This document shows positions 1 to 7,966 of a stretch of DNA of 48,383 bases, piece by piece. The notes beneath the pieces are model-generated. The model did no database searches. It was not told the origin of the DNA and was given only the letters and a program-made list of their open reading frames with translations. The stretch comes from Helicobacter bilis (GTDB lineage Bacteria > Campylobacterota > Campylobacteria > Campylobacterales > Helicobacteraceae): NCBI RefSeq assembly GCF_900198365.1, contig NZ_FZMS01000072.1:1-48383 (forward strand), written 5' to 3'. Position 1 is the first letter of the stretch, and every line of letters begins with the position of its first letter. Made by a program: the position numbers and the translations under genes.

Positions 1-540
1 AAATTCAAGTTAGGTTCTTGCAAGTCTATCGACTTTTCAAAAAAAAAAAAAACGGATTTTTACAAAAAAAATATGCAAAAATTTGATACTTTTATATTTT
101 ATTGTTACTTTTTGTTAATTTTTAATGATTTTTTTAATATAAACTTAAGCATATTGACGATAAATTTTTGATTTCTATTCAAATGCGAGGCTATAAAATT
201 ATGAAAAATACTTAAAGATATTGCAACTGATCTTGAAAATATATGAAAATTTGCTTTCGAGATTTGATCACTTTTTGTTTCAAAAGATAATCCAATATCA
301 TGTACATAACCAAATAATTAAAGAATTATTTTCACTAAAAACTTTATCACCAAAATGCTTTGAGGAGTAATTCGCGTTTTATATTTTCTAGGTTTAGTTT
401 TACATATTCTTGCTTGAAAAATTCTAACTTTTATGGGTTAAAAAATCTTATGATAGAAAACTCTTGATAACACATAAAGCATAAACTTGGAAAGCAAAAA
501 GTCATTGATTGCATTATAATCAAATTCCCTCTTTTCAGCA
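1..540. other. Gene-free AT-rich stretch
   Basis: No open frame of convincing length or codon pattern is visible on either strand. The stretch contains an A14 run at 39-52 and is very AT-rich. It precedes a poly-C tract and decayed coding fragments, so it may be part of a degraded accessory locus. I see no RNA gene or clear promoter in it. Confidence 0.5.
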
Positions 541-555
541 AAATGCTCACTTGCA

Positions 556-568
556 CCCCCCCCCCCCC
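556..568. repeat. Poly-C tract of 13 bases
   Basis: An uninterrupted run of 13 C (13 G on the minus strand) in a region otherwise very poor in G+C. Long G/C homopolymers of this kind are contingency switches in Campylobacter and Helicobacter. On the minus strand it lies inside an open frame that starts at ATG 672 and stops at 547 with the present length. With 12 G the same frame would run on to 438. On the plus strand it sits just before the ATG of a decayed gene fragment. Whether any functional gene is still switched by it is unclear. Confidence 0.8.
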
Positions 569-764
569 ATGCTACCAAAAAACATCAAAACGCTAAAATT
601 TTTCTTAACTCTAGAAGAGCAAAGAAGAGAGATTTGATTTAAGTGGGTATCAACAAATTCGCTATGAGACATAAGAAGACTTGAAGGAAAAACTTAAAAA
701 TCAACTAAATGAGTATTACAAAGCAAAAGACATTAGAATTATAAAAGAGTGCTTGCAAGGATAA
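569..764 (+). pseudogene. Decayed gene fragment with frameshift and internal stop
   Basis: Two frames together give a protein-like sequence. Frame 569 reads about 20 residues ending in QRREI, then stops. A one-base shift near 634 continues as FDLSGYQQIRYET, meets an in-frame TAA at 672-674, and goes on as EDLKEKLKNQLNEYYK before stopping at 762-764. From memory, FDLSxxxxIxYE followed by xDLKEKLxxxL resembles the C-terminal end of a widespread nucleotide-binding or TIR-like defence-associated family, but this is a weak resemblance. The damage means no intact product is made. Confidence 0.4.
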
Positions 765-769
765 AACAC

Positions 770-1011
770 TTTATTTAAGAAATGTGAAGTCCGACAAAAG
801 CCTCATATTTCGCGATGAATTAATGGCAAAATTCTTTATCAATGCAGTGGAGAAAGTGAGTTAAATCTTTGTCTAAGATTCTAGTAATATATTTAAAGAA
901 CTTCTAAAAGATCTCACTAAGACTGAGAATCATAGATGTCTGCCATACATGTGTAAAACCTTATTGTATGATTTTTATATAAAATCTTATGCTGGTAATT
1001 TGTTAAAATAA
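770..1011 (+). pseudogene. Further degenerate coding remnant
   Basis: Short open stretches separated by stops and frame changes. One ends in DELMAKFFINAVEKVS at about 867. Another runs open from 877 to the TAA at 1009-1011 and reads DSSNIFKELLKDL then YDFYIKSYAGNLLK. Composition is coding-like but I do not recognise a family. It may be the tail of the same decayed locus as 569-764 or of a second gene. Low confidence. Confidence 0.25.
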
Positions 1012-1131
1012 TGTATTGGTAAATACACTAAAAATCTATAAATTGCTCAAATACAACACGAGATCTCAAACCTTTGCTATTTTAGATATTAAACCTCTGC
1101 GGTATATAAGTTTGAAACAATATTGATCGCA

Positions 1132-2886
1132 TTATATCTTCCTTCTAGGGTCTAGTGTGCCATAAATAATACCCGTTTTTGGGTCAATTAAGATAGCATT
1201 GACATCGCCCATTGTGTCGGTTTCAATTACTTTATATCCCATTCTTTTTAGAATCTCTTGCGTGTCTTTATTGATAGAAAACTTCTCAATATCTAGCGTA
1301 TCTGGCTGCCATTGCATATGAAAGCGTGGAGATTCTACGGCGGTTACAAGATCCATTTTATAATCAATGAGATTTACAATCACTTGTGCTACAACACTTA
1401 TAATCTTCCCACTTCCTGGACTCCCAAGCACAACATATAGCTTGCCATCTTTTAGAATCATAGTAGGACTCATCGTGCTTAGCGGTCGTTTGTTTGGTGC
1501 GATAGCATTATTTGTGCCTTCAATCATACCATGTCGATTTGGATAACCCACCTTAATAGAGAAATTTTCCATTTGATCATTAAGTAAAAAGCCATAGTCA
1601 CTCACAGCCACCCCAGAGCCATAGCGTCTATTGAGTGTATAGGTAACGCTGACTGCATTTCCCCATTTATCAACCACAGAAAAATGCGTGGTATTACTGC
1701 CTTCATGCAGGTTTGGATTATTATTTTGCTTTATTTTGCCTAAACCCGGGATTATCCTATCGCTTGGTGTCGCTCTATTTGTCTTTATGGAGCGATAGAC
1801 TTCTCTTGCATATTCTTTGCTTAAAAGCGTATCTAGGGGTAAATCAATAAAGTCTGGATCGCCCATAAAGCTAGATCTATCAGCTTGTGCTTGTCGCATG
1901 GCTTCTGTTAAGAGATGAATGCTTTTTGATGATGCAAAGCCGAGTTTAGCCATATCCGCATTTTCGATAATGTTTAGAATCTCAAGGATATGCGCCCCAC
2001 CACTGCTAGGTGGAGGCATGGTGATAATATCATATCCACGATAAGTCCCGCGTAAAGGCTTTCGCCATTTTACCTTATAATCTTTTAAATCTTGCAGTGT
2101 GAGTATGCCACCACCTTTTTGAATATCACTTACCATAGCTTTTGCAATTTCGCCTTCATAGAATGCCTTTTCCCCTTGTTGTTGCAAGATTCTTAAAGTC
2201 CTTGCTAAATCTTTTTGTATGAGTATATCGCCGTCTTTATAGGCTTCGCCATTCTCTTTTAAGAAGTATTTAGAAGAAGATTCAAACTTTGCAAAATCAC
2301 TTTGGACTTCCTGCATAGTCTCTTGCTGTCTTTGCGTTACCATAAAGCCTTTTTCTGCTAACATAACTGATGGTTCTAAAAGCTCACTAAGCGTTTTTGT
2401 GCCATATTTATCAAGCATGGCACTCATGCCTTTTACACTACCCGGGACGCCAACAGAGAGATAGCCTGTAACAGCGGCATTTGGGATAACCTCGCCTTTA
2501 GAATCTAAAAACATATCGCGACTAGCCGCCTTTGGTGCGACTTCTCTAAAATCAAGGGCGATGTCTTCTCCATTTGCTAAATGGATAAGGGCAAATCCAC
2601 CACCACCGATATTTCCTGCCGCAGGGTGAGTAACTGCTAGGGCATAGCTCACTGCAACCGCCGCATCAATGGCATTCCCACCGCTATCTAGCACGGCTTT
2701 ACCAACAGCGTTTGCATACGGACTGCTTGTCATAGCAAGCCCATTACCCTCTCTATCTTTTATGGGAACATAGCTTGCAGCATTTATATGTGTCATGCTA
2801 AACAATATAGCACAAAGTGCGAGAATGCTAAATATTCTATTCCATCTTACAATACAATCTAGCGGTTTTAGATATGATAATAACAT
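1132..2886 (-). CDS. ggt: Gamma-glutamyltransferase (secreted)
   Basis: Periplasmic enzyme that cleaves gamma-glutamyl bonds of glutathione and glutamine; in Helicobacter it is a virulence and nutrient-acquisition factor. At 584 residues it is close to the family length. An N-terminal hydrophobic segment (about residues 16-36) ending in INAAS is a signal peptide. The autoprocessing site is NTTHFSVVD at 398-406: by family knowledge cleavage precedes Thr399, which becomes the nucleophile of the small subunit. The substrate-binding segment KRPLSTMSP (466-474) is present. The oxyanion loop reads LGSPGSGK (487-494) where E. coli has SPGGSR, so the second Gly-Ser is inverted. The start is supported by AAGGATAA upstream and a -10 box at 2924-2931. 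It is monocistronic and divergent from the NFACT gene. Confidence 0.95.
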   Translation of the reverse strand: MLLSYLKPLDCIVRWNRIFSILALCAILFSMTHINAASYVPIKDREGNGLAMTSSPYANAVGKAVLDSGGNAIDAAVAVSYALAVTHPAAGNIGGGGFALIHLANGEDIALDFREVAPKAASRDMFLDSKGEVIPNAAVTGYLSVGVPGSVKGMSAMLDKYGTKTLSELLEPSVMLAEKGFMVTQRQQETMQEVQSDFAKFESSSKYFLKENGEAYKDGDILIQKDLARTLRILQQQGEKAFYEGEIAKAMVSDIQKGGGILTLQDLKDYKVKWRKPLRGTYRGYDIITMPPPSSGGAHILEILNIIENADMAKLGFASSKSIHLLTEAMRQAQADRSSFMGDPDFIDLPLDTLLSKEYAREVYRSIKTNRATPSDRIIPGLGKIKQNNNPNLHEGSNTTHFSVVDKWGNAVSVTYTLNRRYGSGVAVSDYGFLLNDQMENFSIKVGYPNRHGMIEGTNNAIAPNKRPLSTMSPTMILKDGKLYVVLGSPGSGKIISVVAQVIVNLIDYKMDLVTAVESPRFHMQWQPDTLDIEKFSINKDTQEILKRMGYKVIETDTMGDVNAILIDPKTGIIYGTLDPRRKI

Positions 2887-2923
2887 GCTTATCCTTTTTA
2901 TGATTTCATCTCAAAAGACTTTT

Positions 2924-2931
2924 ATTATAAC
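2924..2931 (-). promoter_or_regulatory. -10 box of ggt
   Basis: On the minus strand the bases read GTTATAAT, a full match to the Helicobacter -10 consensus gnTAnaAT, about 38 bases before the ggt start. No -35 is expected or seen. Confidence 0.6.
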
Positions 2932-3005
2932 TTAGTTTGTAACTAGAAATATAATATTTTATATATTTTTAATTTTGCTTCATAAAAATACGCTTGTAAG
3001 GATAG

Positions 3006-3013
3006 GCTATAAT
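3006..3013 (+). promoter_or_regulatory. -10 box of the NFACT gene
   Basis: GCTATAAT, a perfect extended -10 box, would start a transcript near 3020 with a leader of roughly 90 bases. A second TATAAT at 3084-3089 is so close to the ribosome binding site that it would give an almost leaderless message. Confidence 0.55.
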
Positions 3014-3107
3014 ACAGAATCTATGTTATTATTTTTTGCGTTTCAATATGAAATATTTTTAGATTCCATATTTACACTATTTTTATAATACACTAAGGAT
3101 TAAAAGC

Positions 3108-4403
3108 ATGAAACTCCAACTCTTACATGATATTGTACGCTTATTTTGCACTCATAAAATGATTACTTATATCGCACGGATTGGTGATAATGTGATACAT
3201 ATACGACTTGATAGCATAAATTATTTTATCGATTTAAATAAGGGTAATCCAAGAATATATAGCAGTGAGAACATATTAAAAACAAAACACTATAATGCAC
3301 CATTTGATGTCGCTATGAACAAATATATCTATAAAGCCAACATTAAGACATGCAAACTCGATGGTATGAATAAGATTCTAAAGCTATATTGCACATATAA
3401 AAGCACATATAAAAGCATTGAAACACTTTTTCAAATCGAACTCATAAATCGTGCCACAAATGCGATCATTGTGCAAGATGATAGAATCATATCTGCATTA
3501 CGATTTAGTGATTCTTTAAAAAGAGCAATCTTACCTAAAATGCCACTTGCACCATTAGACCAACCACATTTTCTAAAAACTTTTACTGATAATAGCACTG
3601 AATATACATTGCAAATGCTTAGAGAAGAATATATTACTATGCAAAAAAGCTTATTGGACCAAAAACGAGAAAAAGTCTTACAGAATCTAGAAGCAAAAAA
3701 AGCAAAGCTTACCAAACTCTTAGAATCTCTGCCAGATATTGACACACTCACACAAGAGAGAGAAACAAGCTTTATGCTTGCAAACTATATTTTAACGCAT
3801 TTAGATTCTATACCAAACTATGCGACAAGCCTAAGCATTGACAACATAACCTATGAAATCCCATGTATGAATAAGCCAAGCCTAGCAAGTGATAAGCTTT
3901 TCAAACAAACAAAGAAGCTAAAGCAAAAAATAGAACATATACACAAACAACAAGAAAATCTAGAATCTAAAATCACTTTTTTAAACAATCAAATCGATTT
4001 TGCAAAATATGCAAATAGTCAATCTCTAGACATACTCGCACCAAAAAAACACAATACAAAGAAGTTACAAAAAAGCCATTATGCAAGTTTTTATATCGAT
4101 GGGATAAAAATCAGCATAGGTAGGAATGAGCGAGAAAATATCAGGCTTTTGCAAGATTCTAAGGGGGATTTTTTATGGTTACATATATGCGATATTCCAT
4201 CATCACATTTAATTATCCATGCAAATAAAGTAAGCGATCAAGTGCTAGAATATGCTGGGATATTACTTGCAAAACTTTGTGGCATAAAAGATAACAAAAT
4301 TGTGATAGACTATACAAAACGCAGGTTTGTGAGACTGACACAAGGCGCACATGTAGTCTATGCGAAAGAAAATAAGCTACATTTACAGCTAAATAAGGAG
4401 TAA
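3108..4403 (+). CDS. NFACT family protein (RqcH/Tae2/FbpA-like)
   Basis: Homologue of the family once named fibronectin/fibrinogen-binding proteins, now known in Bacillus (RqcH) to act in ribosome-associated quality control by adding C-terminal alanine tails to stalled chains. The C-terminal third is the NFACT-R domain: FYIDGIKISIGRNERENI at about 327-344, then DFLWLHICDIPSSHLIIH. The middle (about 165-300) is rich in Lys, Glu and Leu and should form a coiled coil. At 431 residues it matches the short Helicobacter form (H. pylori HP1392 has about 435) and is shorter than RqcH. AAGGATTAAAAGC precedes the ATG. It is co-transcribed with the next gene. A 12-base tandem duplication lies at 3391-3414. 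Activity in tailing here is inferred only from family membership. Confidence 0.85.
   Translation: MKLQLLHDIVRLFCTHKMITYIARIGDNVIHIRLDSINYFIDLNKGNPRIYSSENILKTKHYNAPFDVAMNKYIYKANIKTCKLDGMNKILKLYCTYKSTYKSIETLFQIELINRATNAIIVQDDRIISALRFSDSLKRAILPKMPLAPLDQPHFLKTFTDNSTEYTLQMLREEYITMQKSLLDQKREKVLQNLEAKKAKLTKLLESLPDIDTLTQERETSFMLANYILTHLDSIPNYATSLSIDNITYEIPCMNKPSLASDKLFKQTKKLKQKIEHIHKQQENLESKITFLNNQIDFAKYANSQSLDILAPKKHNTKKLQKSHYASFYIDGIKISIGRNERENIRLLQDSKGDFLWLHICDIPSSHLIIHANKVSDQVLEYAGILLAKLCGIKDNKIVIDYTKRRFVRLTQGAHVVYAKENKLHLQLNKE
3391..3414 (+). repeat. 12-base tandem duplication inside the NFACT gene
   Basis: Two perfect copies of GCACATATAAAA in tandem, keeping frame and encoding the repeated residues TYKS TYKS. 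Probably a neutral slippage product. Confidence 0.7.
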
Positions 4404-4406
4404 CAC

Positions 4407-4757
4407 ATGGCTTTAAATACTATTGGAAATATGACTTATATCAATCAAGCAAGTAGTGCGACATCAGCCTTGCATGCAAACAATATGCCACACCAAACTC
4501 CGCTTAATCACGCCATCTTTCACGAGCAAATGCAAAAAGTAGAGGAAGTGCGACCCGCAGAAGAAATGCATAAAACAGATGATAGAGAGGGTAGTGCTAA
4601 ACGAGAGTTTGAAGAAAAAGAAGAAGAGAGCAAGGACTTTCAAGAGCAAATGGAAAATGCAGCAATAGCCCCAAAGAAAAAGAAAGATGATAGAGTGATT
4701 ACAGAAGATGAAATGCTTATGCGACCAGAAACACATTTGCTTGATGTGAAAGGGTAG
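4407..4757 (+). CDS. Small charged conserved-looking protein, unknown function
   Basis: A 116-residue soluble protein without signal peptide or membrane segment. The first 45 residues are polar and Asn/Ala/His-rich. The middle (45-95) is dominated by Glu, Lys and Asp and is likely helical or disordered. The C-terminus is a compact VITEDEMLMRPETHLLDVKG. A strong AAGGAG lies in the last codons of the NFACT gene and the ATG follows its stop after three bases, so the two are translationally coupled. I do not recognise a named family. The tight coupling suggests a role linked to the NFACT protein, but this is inference. Confidence 0.75.
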   Translation: MALNTIGNMTYINQASSATSALHANNMPHQTPLNHAIFHEQMQKVEEVRPAEEMHKTDDREGSAKREFEEKEEESKDFQEQMENAAIAPKKKKDDRVITEDEMLMRPETHLLDVKG

Positions 4758-4770
4758 GGGGCTACAACTC

Positions 4771-4787
4771 TCATTGTGTTACAATGA
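4771..4787 (+). terminator. Small hairpin after the NFACT operon
   Basis: TCATTGT, loop GTT, ACAATGA gives a perfect 7-base-pair stem 13 bases after the stop. No T-run follows, so it is at best a weak terminator or an mRNA-end stabiliser. Confidence 0.3.
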
Positions 4788-4916
4788 AATTAGATTAGAA
4801 AGCATATATTCTTAATTAAGAAGTCTCATCGCGTGAAGATATTGTTGCAATAAGAATCTTTTTTAGAATCTAGGTTTGAATAAAAGTTTCTTAAAATAGA
4901 TTCTGTTATCCTATTT

Positions 4917-5282
4917 TCAGGCTTGAGTATTTGCCACTTCTCCAAAAGTCTTTATCAAAAATTCTTCAATATTATATTTTTTGCGGTGATTTTCTGTGAA
5001 AATATGCACGATAACTTCGCCTAAATCAATGATAATCCAGTCTTCACTCTCTTCATCAATCGCATAGAATCTTACCCCCTTTGCTTTAAGATCTTCTTTA
5101 AGATAATGCAATAAAGATAGCGCGTGTTTCCCTGCCATAGCAGTAGCCACGACTACAAACTGCGATAAATAGCCCTTATTTGCGACATCAATCACTTCAA
5201 TAGACTCTGCCTTTTTGGAATCTAAAATATCTTTTACCGCTTGGGCTAGATTCTGTGCGTTAGGCAATGAATTTTCTGTCAT
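4917..5282 (-). CDS. rsfS: Ribosome silencing factor RsfS (Iojap/YbeB)
   Basis: Binds ribosomal protein L14 on the 50S subunit and blocks subunit joining when nutrients are scarce. The 121 residues carry the family core: FVVVATAMAGKHALSLLHYL, then YAIDEESEDWIIIDLGEVIVHIF and HRKKYNIEEF near the end. In most family members an aromatic W-D-Y version of the centre occurs; the DWIIIDLG here matches. It is the last gene of the lgt / small protein / nadD / rsfS operon and starts 17 bases after nadD ends. The nadD-rsfS pairing is common in bacteria and supports both calls. Confidence 0.92.
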   Translation of the reverse strand: MTENSLPNAQNLAQAVKDILDSKKAESIEVIDVANKGYLSQFVVVATAMAGKHALSLLHYLKEDLKAKGVRFYAIDEESEDWIIIDLGEVIVHIFTENHRKKYNIEEFLIKTFGEVANTQA

Positions 5283-5299
5283 ATATATCCTTTCCTAGT

Positions 5300-5893
5300 T
5301 TAAATCAATAACTTATAAGATTCTATCACATCATATCGAATATTTTCTGGAATCTCATCTTTATAATACTCTAAATTTTGAATGATAAGGCTTGAAGCAT
5401 AAGGGTATGAAAAGTGTAGATACTGCATGTTGAGATTGTGCTTTTGTGCGAATGCTTTGCATATAGCTTCATTATTTGTATTTAAGCACTCTTTAGTTAC
5501 GCGGTTAAAGACTATAAAGCAAAGATTCTCTCTTAAAACCTCAAAGTAGCTCCATTGTGGTAACTGCAAAAAATTATCCTGTCCTAAGATAAAATACAGA
5601 GTAGATGGCTTATAAAGATTCTTGAAATATTCCATGCTTTCTTTTGTCGTTACAGGTTTGTTTTGTAATATTTCATAATCACTGCATAGAATCTTATCAT
5701 ATTTTTCACATACTTTTTTTATCCATGCAAGTCGTTTTTGTGCGGAGATTCTAAAATGTGCTTTAAGTGGATTTTGATAGGCTACAAGCACGATTAATAA
5801 ATCCAGCTTTAATGCACTCAAAGCCTTCTCAATAATGCCTACATGCCCTTTGTGTGGCGGGTCAAAACTCCCACCAAAAATAGCAAGATTCAC
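5300..5893 (-). CDS. nadD: Nicotinate-nucleotide adenylyltransferase
   Basis: Joins ATP and nicotinate mononucleotide to form deamido-NAD. The signature GGSFDPPHKGH is at residues 7-17 (the HxGH type H14/H17 pair binds ATP). At 197 residues it has the normal length. The late ATP-binding motif, usually ISSTxxR, reads SSLIIQ, so the usual arginine is not evident; this may be a lineage variant. The start codon is GTG, two bases after the stop of the 54-residue membrane protein gene, with AAGG-like bases inside that gene's end, so the two are coupled. Confidence 0.92.
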   Translation of the reverse strand: MNLAIFGGSFDPPHKGHVGIIEKALSALKLDLLIVLVAYQNPLKAHFRISAQKRLAWIKKVCEKYDKILCSDYEILQNKPVTTKESMEYFKNLYKPSTLYFILGQDNFLQLPQWSYFEVLRENLCFIVFNRVTKECLNTNNEAICKAFAQKHNLNMQYLHFSYPYASSLIIQNLEYYKDEIPENIRYDVIESYKLLI

Positions 5894-5895
5894 CC

Positions 5896-6060
5896 TTATT
5901 TACCTTTTTTAGAATCTCTATATTGCTTTGCTTTTTTTGATAGCACAAGAAAGATTATAAACGCACTGCCCGTTACAATAAGGATTGTGCTCCATGCTTC
6001 AAAATGCGAGAAAGGCATACTAAAGTCAAACACTCTTTTTCCAAATATTTCAAATCCCAT
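5896..6060 (-). CDS. 54-residue single-span membrane protein, unknown
   Basis: A short gene lying exactly between lgt and nadD on the same strand. It begins MGFEIFGKRVFDFSMPF, has one hydrophobic segment (about residues 24-42, STILIVTGSAFIIFLVL) and ends in a basic tail rich in Lys and Arg (KKAKQYRDSKKGK), which predicts a cytoplasmic C-terminus. AGAAAGGAAAG stands 2 bases before the ATG at 6060, a good ribosome binding site, and the stop is 2 bases before the nadD GTG. The operon position, start signal and sensible topology make it a real gene. I do not recognise a family. Confidence 0.75.
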   Translation of the reverse strand: MGFEIFGKRVFDFSMPFSHFEAWSTILIVTGSAFIIFLVLSKKAKQYRDSKKGK

Positions 6061-6087
6061 AACTTTCCTTTCTGTTTAATATCATTT

Positions 6088-6924
6088 CTACTTAATATCA
6101 CTTTTGCGAGTTTTTATAATCCATAATAAAAACAATGCAATTCCCATCATAACGCAACTTAGAATCTGCCCCATACTAAGCCCTAAGAAGTAATAGCCCA
6201 TCTGCACATCAGCTTCCCTAAAATATTCCGCGATAAATCGTGCAAGACTATATGCAAACGCATAAATAACGATAAGCATACCTTCAGTTTGATTTTTTTT
6301 AGAAGCAATCCACACTATAATAAAGACAACAATGCCCTCTAAAAATGCCTCAATCAGCTGACTAGGATAACGCAATACCCCTTCCACATAGATTCCTATA
6401 AATTTTAGTGAATCTTCTTCAATCACCCTACCATACAGCTCTTTATTTAAAAAATTCCCAATTCTCCCAAACACATAGGCAAGCGGCACACTCAAAGCAA
6501 CTATGTCAAGCAAAGCAAAAATATTTGCCTTTTTCACATAAAAGAACAGAAATGAAGCAAGTAAAAAGCCAAAAACAGCACCATGAAAGCTCATACCCGC
6601 AATACCTACAAATCGCCCATCAACATAGGGGTTGAAAGCTTCCCAAGGGTGTGTGAGATAAAACATAGCAGAATCTGTATAAATAAAAAGATAGCCAAAA
6701 CGCGCCCCAAGCAAGATCCCAATCTCAACCCATATAAAATAACTATCTATAATCTTTGAATCTATGTGTGAAAAACGCGGCATAGTTTTGACAAAATACT
6801 TCGCAAGAAAGAAACCAATAAGCAAAGCCGACACATACGCCAAGCTATACCAATGGATATTAAAGCCAAACGCGCTAAAGGCAATGGGACTAAAATGAGA
6901 ATAGATTTCATTCCAAAAATTCAT
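6088..6924 (-). CDS. lgt: Prolipoprotein diacylglyceryl transferase
   Basis: Inner-membrane enzyme that moves diacylglycerol from phosphatidylglycerol to the lipobox cysteine of prolipoproteins, the first step of lipoprotein maturation. At 278 residues with about seven hydrophobic segments it has the family shape. The signature GRIGNFLNKELYGRV is at about 155-169 and the conserved histidine lies in GMSFHGAVFG. The ATG at 6924 has no strong Shine-Dalgarno. First gene of the operon that continues into the 54-residue protein, nadD and rsfS. Confidence 0.95.
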   Translation of the reverse strand: MNFWNEIYSHFSPIAFSAFGFNIHWYSLAYVSALLIGFFLAKYFVKTMPRFSHIDSKIIDSYFIWVEIGILLGARFGYLFIYTDSAMFYLTHPWEAFNPYVDGRFVGIAGMSFHGAVFGFLLASFLFFYVKKANIFALLDIVALSVPLAYVFGRIGNFLNKELYGRVIEEDSLKFIGIYVEGVLRYPSQLIEAFLEGIVVFIIVWIASKKNQTEGMLIVIYAFAYSLARFIAEYFREADVQMGYYFLGLSMGQILSCVMMGIALFLLWIIKTRKSDIK

Positions 6925-7160
6925 AATATAAACTCTATAGCTATTAAATTACAAAACCTCAATTATACATAATGTGTGATGATTTTTTAGCAAATAGTGT
7001 ATAAAATTTGATTTTTGCGATATTTTTCAAGTTGATACCATAAGGTTTTTTAAAATTTAAAAATAATTAAAACAATATATCTTTCCAATACTTCATGCAA
7101 TAGACAAAAACCACTAAATTTCGCGAAAGAATAAAAATGATAACTGAATACAAAGGAAGA

Positions 7161-7236
7161 TGGTGGCTCGAGGCAGAATCGAACTGCCGACACAAGGATT
7201 TTCAGTCCTTTGCTCTACCGACTGAGCTATCGAGCC
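7161..7236 (-). tRNA. tRNA-Phe (GAA)
   Basis: 76 bases on the minus strand fold as a cloverleaf. The acceptor GGCTCGA pairs with TCGAGCC, the discriminator is A and CCA is encoded. The anticodon loop CTGAAAA gives GAA. D-arm and TTCGATT T-loop are present. A possible -10 (AGTAGAAT) lies at 7265-7272. Confidence 0.97.
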
Positions 7237-7367
7237 ATTTTAAGTTTAATCAATAAAAAGAAGTAATTCTACTAAAATAAATATTAAAAACAACTTAAAG
7301 TAAATATAAAATTTAATTTTAATGGATTTGCAAACTCAATTCACATGGGATAAGGTATTAAAAATAA

Positions 7368-7520
7368 ATAAATTGGATAGTTTCCTTGTCGCATAATGTG
7401 GCAAAGAACATTGATGAATGCACAGGGGAAATACATATAGTTACTGGGGCTAACAAATTGCCTTCAAAATATCGTAGTAGATTCAAGCATTCCAATGTTT
7501 ATAGCTGGTTAAATTTATAA
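7368..7520 (+). pseudogene. Fragment of an unidentified coding sequence
   Basis: A 50-codon open stretch between stops with protein-like composition, including NIDECTGEIHIVTGANKL and FKHSNVYSWLNL. No start codon with a ribosome binding site is evident and the frame is closed just upstream. It looks like the 3' end of a truncated gene. Family unknown. Confidence 0.25.
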
Positions 7521-7543
7521 ATAAAATTCCAATATCTATTTCA

Positions 7544-7966
7544 TCATAACTCATTGTATATTTGTATTGCTTCATCAATGTGATTGTTGGCATGTTGTAT
7601 TCTGGCTAATTGTTCGCTAGTAAATTGTTTGCCATTTACGCATATTATTGATTGTATCTCATCATCTTTGTATAAAACTTTCATGATCATATCATCATTT
7701 TTGTTGTAGAATCTTGCAATACCTTGTGCTTTATCGTCTTTGCATGGCGTTTTGGCTTTTAGATTCCCATTTTCATAATACCACTTTAACATGCCTTCTT
7801 TTTCATCATTTTTATATGGTGTTTCAATCTTTAGATTCCCACTCTCATAATAGTATCTATTTACACAACCGCTTATTTTGTCTTCTTCGCTTTTGCATTC
7901 TTTTAGCATGGTTGTATCTATACTATGAAATGAAAGAAAACCCATTAACACACTTTTTAGTAACAT
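7544..7966 (-). CDS. Exported MORN-repeat (YwqK-like) protein
   Basis: 140 residues. The hydrophobic start MLLKSVLMGFLSFHS looks like a signal peptide. It is followed by at least three degenerate MORN-2 type repeats of about 23 residues: YYYESGNLKIETPYKNDEKEG, WYYENGNLKAKTPCKDDKAQG, and a worn third copy. Proteins of this kind are often labelled YwqK-family antitoxins, but no toxin gene is beside it, so that name should not be taken literally. AAAGGACAAAT precedes the ATG. Function unknown; probably periplasmic or surface-linked. Confidence 0.7.
   Translation of the reverse strand: MLLKSVLMGFLSFHSIDTTMLKECKSEEDKISGCVNRYYYESGNLKIETPYKNDEKEGMLKWYYENGNLKAKTPCKDDKAQGIARFYNKNDDMIMKVLYKDDEIQSIICVNGKQFTSEQLARIQHANNHIDEAIQIYNEL

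Noticed and set aside
4464..4736. Open frame on the minus strand opposite the 116-residue gene
   Set aside because: It is antisense to a gene with a strong ribosome binding site; its Phe/Leu-rich composition is a mirror of Glu/Lys codons.
7544..7966. YwqK-type antitoxin of a toxin-antitoxin pair
   Set aside because: The repeats match MORN/YwqK proteins but there is a signal peptide and no neighbouring toxin gene.
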